The notes below the pieces were generated by a model. That model saw only the letters and a list, made by a program, of their open reading frames with translations. It did no database searches and was not told the DNA's origin. From a candidate division NPL-UPA2 bacterium (lineage in GTDB: Bacteria > Bacillota > UBA994), in assembly GCA_018725205.1 (NCBI GenBank), contig QLUB01000091.1, positions 1 through 7,315 on the forward strand: a stretch of 7,315 bases of DNA. Reading direction: 5' to 3'. This document shows positions 1-5,320 of the stretch, piece after piece. A program made the translations under genes and the position numbers. Each line of letters begins with the position of its first letter. Position 1 is the stretch's first letter.

Positions 1-16
1 GCAAAAGGCTCCGTCC

Positions 17-42
17 CTACTGCTTCCTGCTTCTACTGCTTC
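17..42. repeat. Short heptamer repeat CTGCTTC, three copies
   Basis: The 7-mer CTGCTTC occurs at 20-26, 27-33 and 36-42; the last copy is offset by two bases. Equivalently, CTACTGCTTC occurs at 17-26 and 33-42. On the minus strand it reads GAAGCAG and begins right at the stop codon of the proline-rich ORF (TAG at 35-33). It is short and could be chance, but the window's other edge also carries 7-bp tandem repeats, which makes a shared repeat habit plausible. Confidence 0.45.
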
Positions 43-314
43 GTCCAGGGGCGGCGGGCGCGGGGGGCGCCGAGGATTTCTGACCAGATGACGCCTAAGC
101 GCGCGGCCTCCCTATCGATGGCGATAACGGGTGGCGACGACCTAGAGGTGGGCGACAAAAGCGGGTCTGAAGGTGCTGTTGGCACGAACGGAAGTCCAAG
201 CTGATACAGAGGCGTATTTGGGGAAGCTTCTGCCTGCGGGGCGAGTGCCGGCTGCACTCGCCTAGGTCGAGTGGGTCCATAACCCTTGGGAAAGTATTCG
301 GGCTTCATTCCCAT
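33..314 (-). CDS. Small proline-rich hypothetical protein, third gene of the nfeD-floA unit
   Basis: I do not recognise this 93-residue protein. The ATG at 314 is chosen because AAGGAG lies about 9 nt upstream; a second ATG two codons later (308) is possible. The gene starts 24 nt after the floA stop on the same strand, so it is probably co-transcribed with nfeD and floA. There is no signal peptide, membrane segment or cysteine. About residues 5-62 are rich in Pro, Ala and Ser (17 prolines in the whole protein) and are probably disordered. The last third is different: residues 64-90 could form an amphipathic helix (IDREAARLGVIWSEILG) followed by a basic tail, PRARRPW. This looks like the conserved, functional part, perhaps a docking peptide, but that is inference. 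In position it matches yqfB of the B. subtilis yqeZ-yqfA-yqfB operon; sequence homology is not claimed. The ribosome site and operon position support a real gene. Confidence 0.7.
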   Translation of the reverse strand: MGMKPEYFPKGYGPTRPRRVQPALAPQAEASPNTPLYQLGLPFVPTAPSDPLLSPTSRSSPPVIAIDREAARLGVIWSEILGAPRARRPWTKQ

Positions 315-338
315 TGCAATGTACTCCTTACCGTTTCT

Positions 339-1331
339 TTAGCCTTTGGTCGTGTCGCCACTCTTTGGGCTCTCAGATTTGCCGATGGCCTGGCGCATCT
401 CTGTGTCCGACTTGATATTTTGCATGTTAAGATAATCCAACACCCCAAGTCTGCCTGACCTAAGTGCATCAGCCATCGCTAGGGGCACTTCTGCTTCGGC
501 AGCCACAACTTTAGCGCGCATTTCTTGCACTTCGGCAATCATTTCCTGTTCGCGAGCCACCGCCATAGCGCGACGCTCTTCCGCCTTAGCCTGGGCAATG
601 CGCTTGTCCGCTTCGGCCTGGTCGGTTTGAAGCTGGGCACCGATGTTTTTGCCGACGTCGACATCGGCAATGTCGATGGACAATATCTCGTAGGCGGTAC
701 CGGAATCAAGCCCCTTGTTAAGCACGGTGCGTGAAATCTTGTCTGGGTTCTCGAGCACCTCTTTGTGTGTTTCGGCTGAACCGATGGTCGTGACAATGCC
801 TTCGCCGACACGGGCAATGATCGTCTCTTCGCCGGCCCCACCCACCAAACGGCTGAGGTTGGCGCGTACCGTAACGCGTGCCTTAGCTTTGACCTCGATG
901 CCGTTTTTAGCCACCGCGCTGACCACGGGGGTCTCAATAACCTTAGGGGTGACGCTCATCTGCACAGCCTGCAGCACGTCACGTCCCGCAAGGTCAATCG
1001 CCGCCGTGCGTTCAAACCCGATGTCAATTCCGGCTCGCTGCGCTGCAATGAGCGCGTTAACAACGCGGTCCACATTTCCACCCGCTAAGAAATGCGCTTC
1101 GAGTTTGTTGATATCAAGTCCCAAACCCGCTTTGTTAGATTTGATCAGCGCATTGACGATACGCGCGGGGGGTACGCGCCGCAGACGCATCCCAATCAGG
1201 GTTACTATGCCAATCGGCACCCCGGCAGCGAGAGCAGAAATCCACAAACCAAGCGGCACAAAGCTTAAGAAAATGGAGACACCGAAGAAGATTAGCGCAA
1301 TGAGAAACAGACTTTCGGGAATGAACTGCAT
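339..1331 (-). CDS. floA: Flotillin-like protein FloA
   Basis: A 330-residue FloA/YqfA-type flotillin, close to the usual length of about 330. FloA is a membrane scaffold that organises functional membrane microdomains and affects membrane fluidity and membrane-bound protein complexes. Residues about 6-50 form a hydrophobic hairpin that enters the membrane without a cleavable signal (LFLIALIFFGV, then VPIGIVTLIGM), followed by basic RLRRVPPARI. Residues about 55-230 are the SPFH/band-7-like region. Residues about 235-285 are an Ala/Glu/Lys/Arg-rich coiled coil (QAEADKRIAQAKAEERRAMA) typical of flotillins. The C-terminal part has GVLDYLNMQNIKSDTEMRQAI, as in FloA proteins, and a short polar tail. 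The ATG start has a strong GGGAGG site 7 nt upstream. The gene begins 13 nt after the nfeD stop, which fits the known functional pairing of NfeD proteases with flotillins. Identification is confident; the physiological role here is inferred. Confidence 0.96.
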   Translation of the reverse strand: MQFIPESLFLIALIFFGVSIFLSFVPLGLWISALAAGVPIGIVTLIGMRLRRVPPARIVNALIKSNKAGLGLDINKLEAHFLAGGNVDRVVNALIAAQRAGIDIGFERTAAIDLAGRDVLQAVQMSVTPKVIETPVVSAVAKNGIEVKAKARVTVRANLSRLVGGAGEETIIARVGEGIVTTIGSAETHKEVLENPDKISRTVLNKGLDSGTAYEILSIDIADVDVGKNIGAQLQTDQAEADKRIAQAKAEERRAMAVAREQEMIAEVQEMRAKVVAAEAEVPLAMADALRSGRLGVLDYLNMQNIKSDTEMRQAIGKSESPKSGDTTKG

Positions 1332-1344
1332 TTTTTAACCTCCC

Positions 1345-2670
1345 TTATTTGTCTTTTGGGCGTACTACAATGCGGGTGCCTTCAGCTTTGACGACGACAA
1401 CAGGTACACCTTGCGCAATAAAAGCGCCGTCACTTACTACATCCATGCGCTTGCCCTCGATTTCGGCAATGCCGGCTGGGCGAAGGGTGGTAAGAGCGAC
1501 GCCAATGCAACCAACTAGGCTGGCCTCATCACTCGGAGCAATGTATCCCCGGTCTTTGGTTTCGGCATATTTAAGTACAATCTGCGACCACACCGAGGAG
1601 TGCCGAATCAAACGCCTGCCAAACAAGAACAGCACCACGGCTACACCTAGCGCCACAAGCACCATCCGAATGCCCTGACCTGTGTCCAGCGCTGACCACG
1701 TTACTGCGGTGAACACAGCTGCAGTTCCACTTAGGCCAATAATGCCAAAGCTCGGGACAAGCGCTTCAATGGCCAACAAGATTAAACCGGCAACAAATAT
1801 CACAATAACCTCCCTCCCCGCAAGGCCCGCGAAGATATGTCCACCGAAGAACAGTGCGAAAGCAAGCAGTCCTATGCCACCCGTCAACACAAATTCCCCG
1901 GTGGACATGGCGATGGCAAGGGCAGCCATGCCAATCCCAAGCAAAAGAGTTGCGACCACGGGCTGAGTGAGGAAGCGCGCCAAGAGCTCGGCCGGGGCTT
2001 TAGGCACAGAGCGCACCTCGGCAGCGGCTAGATTAAGCTCGGCTAAGAGGTCGTGCGTGGTGTCAAACACGCCATCAATAAAACCTAGTTCATGCGCCTG
2101 CTGATAAGTCAGGGTCAACAAGGTGTCGACTGCATCCACACCCGGAATAACGATGGACATGCGTACCATGGCGGCCGCAAGTTCGGGGTCCTTTCCCTGC
2201 CGCTCAGTTACTGACCGCATACGTGCTTCCCAAGCAGAGAGCGTTTTTTCATCAGCAGCCTGACCGTCCATCCGGCGTGGTTCGGCCGCTCCAATCACAC
2301 TGCCGGGCGCCATGTAGATCCGTCGCGCTGAGAGCGCCAGAAATGCCCCTGCCGACAAGGCGTTGTAGCGCACGTAAGCATAAACCGGTACGTGCGAATC
2401 ATGGATGAGGTCGCTGATCTCAAAAGCCGATGACAGCAACCCCCCCGGCGTGTTGATTTCGAGAATAATGGCCTGAGCGTCAGCGCCCTCTGCCACGGCG
2501 AAGGCTCGCTGCAAGTAGCGCAGCATACTCGCGTCAACGATGCCGCTTACAGGTATGGTGAAGACTACTTCCGTTTGGGCTGCGGCCGGCAAGGGGAATA
2601 TAAGCAGATACGGGAGCAACAGCACGGACAGAATACCTGCAACCAGCGCCTTAGTCGCCTTGACTTTCAT
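1345..2670 (-). CDS. nfeD: NfeD-type membrane-bound ClpP-class serine protease
   Basis: A 441-residue long-form NfeD protein (B. subtilis YqeZ type). Residues 1-32 are a signal peptide ending in PLPAAAQ. Residues about 34-225 are a ClpP-class protease domain facing outside: INTPGG at 72-77, the nucleophile motif NALSAGAF with Ser106, then APGSVIGAAEP, and DEKTLSAW with Lys142 as the likely general base of a Ser-Lys dyad. The Lys assignment rests on my memory of the conserved DEKxxSAW motif. Residues about 236-350 contain four or five membrane segments. Residues about 380-438 are the small soluble C-terminal NfeD beta-barrel domain. Members of this family cleave membrane-associated substrates such as stomatin-type proteins and are usually encoded beside a flotillin or stomatin, as here with floA. 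The ATG has an upstream G-rich stretch (GGGGGG) as ribosome site, about 7 nt away. It is the first gene of its unit, behind a 90-bp gap with promoter-like sequences. Confidence 0.94.
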   Translation of the reverse strand: MKVKATKALVAGILSVLLLPYLLIFPLPAAAQTEVVFTIPVSGIVDASMLRYLQRAFAVAEGADAQAIILEINTPGGLLSSAFEISDLIHDSHVPVYAYVRYNALSAGAFLALSARRIYMAPGSVIGAAEPRRMDGQAADEKTLSAWEARMRSVTERQGKDPELAAAMVRMSIVIPGVDAVDTLLTLTYQQAHELGFIDGVFDTTHDLLAELNLAAAEVRSVPKAPAELLARFLTQPVVATLLLGIGMAALAIAMSTGEFVLTGGIGLLAFALFFGGHIFAGLAGREVIVIFVAGLILLAIEALVPSFGIIGLSGTAAVFTAVTWSALDTGQGIRMVLVALGVAVVLFLFGRRLIRHSSVWSQIVLKYAETKDRGYIAPSDEASLVGCIGVALTTLRPAGIAEIEGKRMDVVSDGAFIAQGVPVVVVKAEGTRIVVRPKDK

Positions 2671-2697
2671 GAAGCACCCCCCATGTGTCGTATTATT

Positions 2698-2726
2698 ATT
2701 GTATAGTAAATAGACTCGAAATTAAA
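2698..2726 (-). promoter_or_regulatory. Possible sigma-A-like promoter for nfeD
   Basis: On the minus strand TTTAAT (2726-2721) is followed after 17 bp by TACAAT (2703-2698). The -10 matches TATAAT at five of six positions, but the -35 matches TTGACA only at three. A start near 2691 would leave a leader of about 20 nt before the nfeD ATG. The region is AT-rich, so a chance match is quite possible. Confidence 0.3.
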
Positions 2727-2738
2727 GAGCAGCTTTAA
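2722..2738 (-). promoter_or_regulatory. Inverted repeat at the predicted nfeD transcription start
   Basis: A perfect 6-bp inverted repeat, TTAAAG, AGCAG loop, CTTTAA. In RNA it extends to eight pairs with one G-U pair and one more A-U pair. It sits about 7 to 25 nt downstream of the CGTA element of the ECF-like promoter, overlapping the expected start point. It could be an operator or a leader stem-loop. It is AT-rich and lacks a following U-run, so I do not call it a terminator. Confidence 0.3.
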
Positions 2739-2744
2739 CTATAT

Positions 2745-2770
2745 TACGAGACAGGTGTGCTTATGTTTCG
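2745..2770 (-). promoter_or_regulatory. Sigma-W-like (ECF) promoter upstream of nfeD-floA
   Basis: On the minus strand CGAAAC (2770-2765) is followed by exactly 16 bases and then CGTA (2748-2745). The B. subtilis sigma-W consensus is TGAAAC, 16 bases, CGTA; only the first base differs. The element overlaps the last codons of the TIGR04086-type gene and lies 75 nt upstream of the nfeD ATG, pointing towards it. The B. subtilis yqeZ-yqfA-yqfB operon, which encodes the same protein pair, belongs to the sigma-W regulon, which makes the match more meaningful. Whether this organism has a matching ECF sigma factor cannot be seen here. Confidence 0.55.
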
Positions 2771-3045
2771 CCGCACAGAACTGCGCCGGTTATGCGCCAG
2801 AGTGCGAGCAGAGCTACCGGCTCCTGCAGTACAACTCTCCCAAGGAGTAGCACTAGTAGACCGTACAAAAAACCCACTAACCCACCGTGGATGATAGTGC
2901 CGCGGGACACCAAGCGCGCAGCGGTAAACCCGCCCCACAAGACACTAAAGGCACCAGTGATTGTGGCCGCGAGCGGCATCTGCTCATCGGTCAAGGCGGT
3001 ATACGTCACTGCGGCGCTCACGACAGCAAAGAGCACCAATGACAA
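2761..3045 (-). CDS. TIGR04086-type small membrane protein
   Basis: A small integral membrane protein of unknown function that resembles the TIGR04086 family, often encoded just downstream of tgt (or tgt-yajC) in Clostridia. From the TTG at 3045 it is 94 residues with hydrophobic segments at about 1-17, 24-45 and 50-72, and a weaker one at 76-92. Characteristic parts are WGGFTAARLVSRGTIIHGGLVGFLYG, here split as WGGFTAARL (residues 37-45) and HGGLVGFLYG (53-62). The TTG start is doubtful: no ribosome site lies close upstream, and the first membrane helix appears to begin before it. The same frame stays open upstream to 3180 and encodes ALLRGALSAFVL directly before the TTG, which fits the family's N-terminus, yet it contains no ATG, GTG or further TTG; only CTG (3075, 3060) or ATA (3138) are available. 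The true start is therefore unresolved. It follows tgt closely and is probably in the same transcript. Confidence 0.75.
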   Translation of the reverse strand: MSLVLFAVVSAAVTYTALTDEQMPLAATITGAFSVLWGGFTAARLVSRGTIIHGGLVGFLYGLLVLLLGRVVLQEPVALLALWRITGAVLCGET

Positions 3046-3073
3046 GACAAAGGCGGACAGTGCGCCTCTAAGC

Positions 3074-3088
3074 AGAGCCCGTGGCTCT
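3074..3088 (-). other. GC-rich hairpin between tgt and the TIGR04086-type gene
   Basis: AGAGCC and GGCTCT form a perfect 6-bp inverted repeat with a 3-nt loop. No T-run follows on the transcribed strand, so it is not an ordinary terminator. It lies where the N-terminus of the TIGR04086-type protein would be encoded if translation starts upstream of 3045, and may be coincidental to that coding. Confidence 0.3.
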
Positions 3089-3137
3089 AGTAACGGTTCG
3101 CCGGATGCAGCATCCTGACCCGGCTTGCTAGGAACTA

Positions 3138-4247
3138 TTACTGCAGGCGCGACAAAACCGCGCTCGCGAAGTCCCCGCTTCTATCCTCCCTAATCGCTTG
3201 GCGCATATCTGCCATTAAGCGCAGCAAGAAGCGCAAATTGTGAATAGAAATAAGGGTAAGCCCTAAGACCTCCTCCGCCTTAATCAGATGCCTCACGTAG
3301 GCTCGGCTGAAGTGCTGACAGGCATAGCAGTCGCACCCGGCTTCGATGGGAGCAAAGTCCTCCGCATAAGTCGCGTTGCGCACCACTACTTTGCCGTTGG
3401 CGGTCAACGCGGTGCCGTTACGGGCGACGCGGGTGGGCAGCACGCAGTCGAACATGTCGATGCCGCGGAGCACCCCCTCTACCAAACAATCTGCACTGCC
3501 TACACCCATAAGGTAGCGGGGCTTGTCTTGCGGCATGAATGGCACGGTGCTCTCTAGCAGCTCGTACATCAAAGGCTTCGGCTCGCCCACGCTAAGTCCG
3601 CCAAGTGCATACCCCGGAAAATCAAGCTCCGTCATCGCTTTAACGCTTTCCGCGCGCAAGTCCCGATACATGCCGCCTTGGATGATGCCAAAGAGAGCTT
3701 GCTCGCTCGGCTTGGCATGCGCTTTCACACAGCGCGCGGCCCAGCGTATAGTGCGCTCTAGCGAAGCTTTAGCGTAACTGTAGTCAGCGGGATAGGGCGT
3801 GCATTCGTCAAAACACATAATAATGTCTGCCCCTAGGGCGTTCTGCACATGCGTCGCCAGTTCAGGGCTCAAAAACTGCTTAGAGCCATCGAGATGCGAC
3901 CTAAACTCGACGCCCTCCTCCGTAATCTTACGCAAGTCGTTAAGCGAGAAAACCTGAAATCCGCCGCTGTCGGTTAGGATGCTGCCCGGCCACTGCATAA
4001 AGTGGTGCAGTCCTCCCGCCTTCTCCACCACAACGTGTCCCGGCCTTAAGTAGAGGTGGTAGGTGTTGCTTAAGATTATTTCTGCCCCTACCGCCTGTAG
4101 CTGCGCGGGAGTCAGCGTTTTCACGGTTGCCTGAGTGCCTACCGGCATAAAAATAGGGGTGCTGAAACTCCCATGGGGCGTAGTAAGCACGCCGAGCCGC
4201 GCCCCTGTCTGTCGGCAGGTTTTCTCCAGTTGAAACTGAATGGCCAA
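3138..4247 (-). CDS. tgt: Queuine tRNA-ribosyltransferase (tRNA-guanine transglycosylase)
   Basis: Bacterial Tgt exchanges G34 in the anticodon of tRNAs for Asp, Asn, His and Tyr with preQ1, the committed step of queuosine formation. I place the start at the TTG at 4247, giving 369 residues beginning MAIQFQLEKTCRQTGARLG, which matches the normal Tgt N-terminus. AGGAG lies 7 nt before this TTG. An in-frame GTG three codons earlier (4256) overlaps that AGGAG and would have no usable ribosome site. Numbered from the TTG: TDSGGFQVF with Asp93, the proposed general base; CFDE with Asp147, for base recognition; GGLSVGE at 216-222; FDCVLPTRVARNGT with nucleophile Asp267; and the zinc site C305, C307, C310, H336 (CDCYAC, then ISIHNL). 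All key residues are present and the length is normal. The gene begins 11 nt after the queA stop, so the two are co-transcribed and act in successive steps. Confidence 0.97.
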   Translation of the reverse strand: MAIQFQLEKTCRQTGARLGVLTTPHGSFSTPIFMPVGTQATVKTLTPAQLQAVGAEIILSNTYHLYLRPGHVVVEKAGGLHHFMQWPGSILTDSGGFQVFSLNDLRKITEEGVEFRSHLDGSKQFLSPELATHVQNALGADIIMCFDECTPYPADYSYAKASLERTIRWAARCVKAHAKPSEQALFGIIQGGMYRDLRAESVKAMTELDFPGYALGGLSVGEPKPLMYELLESTVPFMPQDKPRYLMGVGSADCLVEGVLRGIDMFDCVLPTRVARNGTALTANGKVVVRNATYAEDFAPIEAGCDCYACQHFSRAYVRHLIKAEEVLGLTLISIHNLRFLLRLMADMRQAIREDRSGDFASAVLSRLQ

Positions 4248-4258
4248 AGACTTCACTC

Positions 4259-5287
4259 CTAAATAATCAGCATCGCGTCGCCAAAGGAGAAGAACCTGTA
4301 ACGCTCTAAAATGGCAGTTTGGTAGGCGTTTAGCACGTTCTCTCGCCCCGCAAGCGCGGCGACCAGCATAATCAGGGTTGACTTCGGAAGGTGAAAATTA
4401 GTTATCAACCCGTCGACGGCGCGGAAGCGGTGGCCGGGATAAATAAAGATGTCCGTCCAGCCGGAGGACGCTGGCACATGCCCTGTGCCGTCCGCAATCG
4501 TCTCTAGGGTGCGCAGCGGTGTCGTGCCAACAACAACCACCCTGTTTCCTCGCTCTCGCGCTCTGTTGATAGCCGCCGCAGTTTCGGGACTAACCTCGTA
4601 ATATTCGCTGTGCATTTTGTGCTCGGCAATCTCCTCCACTTGCACCGGTCTAAACGTACCCAGCCCAATGTGCAGCGTCAAGAAGACTATCTCAATTCCT
4701 TTGCCCTTGATCTCCTCAAGTAGAGCCTGTGTGAAGTGCAACCCCGCAGTCGGAGCGGCCGCCGAGCCTAAGCTCTTCGAGTATACGGTCTGGTACCTCT
4801 CCTTGTCGGCCAACTGCTCTTTAATGTATGGGGGAAGCGGCATTTGCCCTAGGCGATCTAGCGCGGCATGAAAGTCGCCCTCTACGGTAAAGCGCATAAT
4901 TTTGCCGCCCGCAGCGGTGTCGCCAAGCACTTTAGCTGACATTTCGCCCTGCCCAAATTCAACTTCTGTGCCTACACGCAGTCGCTTGCCCGGGCGCGCC
5001 AACACTTCCCATTCGCGCGCGGGGGACAGTGCTTTCAGTAGGACTACTTCAATGACCGCGCCTGTTTGCCGTTTGCGCCCCAGCAGGCGAGCGGGCAGCA
5101 CCTTGGTGTCGTTAAGCACTAAGACATCCCCCGGGTTCAAGTAGCGCAGAACATCGGGGAACTGCCTGTGGTCAATCGCTCCGCTACCTTTGTGCAAAAC
5201 CAGCAAACGCGAAGCCGCCCGTTCCGGCAGCGGATGCTGCGCTATGAGTTCGGGCGGCAAAGTAAAATCAAAATCGCTGACTTTCAC
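4259..5287 (-). CDS. queA: S-adenosylmethionine:tRNA ribosyltransferase-isomerase
   Basis: QueA transfers and isomerises the ribosyl part of S-adenosylmethionine onto preQ1 at position 34 of tRNA, making epoxyqueuosine; it works on the product of Tgt, encoded next. The 342-residue length is normal. Family motifs in order: LPPELIAQHPLPERAASRLL (10-29), LVLNDTKVLPARLLG (56-70), AGLHFT (181-186), LHIGLGTFRPV (205-215), VVGTTPLRTLE (252-262), and ITNFHLPKSTLIMLVAALAG (295-314), ending in RFFSFGDAMLII. The start is GTG at 5287, with AAAGGAG 7 nt upstream and the expected first residues MKVSDFDF. The reductase for the last step (QueG or QueH) and the preQ1 synthesis genes are not in this window. 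The gene begins 33 nt after the SpoIID/LytB gene stop. No preQ1-type riboswitch is visible upstream. Confidence 0.97.
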   Translation of the reverse strand: MKVSDFDFTLPPELIAQHPLPERAASRLLVLHKGSGAIDHRQFPDVLRYLNPGDVLVLNDTKVLPARLLGRKRQTGAVIEVVLLKALSPAREWEVLARPGKRLRVGTEVEFGQGEMSAKVLGDTAAGGKIMRFTVEGDFHAALDRLGQMPLPPYIKEQLADKERYQTVYSKSLGSAAAPTAGLHFTQALLEEIKGKGIEIVFLTLHIGLGTFRPVQVEEIAEHKMHSEYYEVSPETAAAINRARERGNRVVVVGTTPLRTLETIADGTGHVPASSGWTDIFIYPGHRFRAVDGLITNFHLPKSTLIMLVAALAGRENVLNAYQTAILERYRFFSFGDAMLII

Positions 5288-5320
5288 GCTCGTTCTCCTT
5301 TCGGGAATGTGGCCGCTCTT

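Noticed and set aside
715..1338. 207-codon open frame on the plus strand opposite floA
   Set aside because: Antisense shadow of a clear FloA gene; its Ala/Thr/Arg/Ser-rich composition matches reverse reading and no ribosome site or family resemblance is seen.
2722..2738. Intrinsic terminator between the TIGR04086-type gene and nfeD
   Set aside because: The stem is AT-rich and short, and no run of U follows; readthrough from the upstream operon remains possible.
2744..2938. 64-codon minus-strand frame overlapping the TIGR04086-type gene
   Set aside because: Arg- and Ser-rich alternative frame of a gene with clear membrane segments; runs into the promoter region.
3074..3088. Intrinsic terminator after tgt
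   Set aside because: The GC-rich hairpin has no T-run behind it and lies in a region that probably encodes the N-terminus of the next protein.
2792..3118. 108-codon plus-strand open frame opposite the TIGR04086-type gene
   Set aside because: Reverse reading of the membrane protein; no membrane or domain features and no ribosome site.
4245..4256. GTG at 4256 as the tgt start
   Set aside because: It overlaps its own would-be ribosome site, while the TTG at 4247 has correct spacing and gives the family N-terminus.
5288..5320. preQ1 riboswitch before queA
   Set aside because: The gap is only 33 nt, mostly ribosome site, and no pseudoknot-forming C-rich and A-rich pattern is present.
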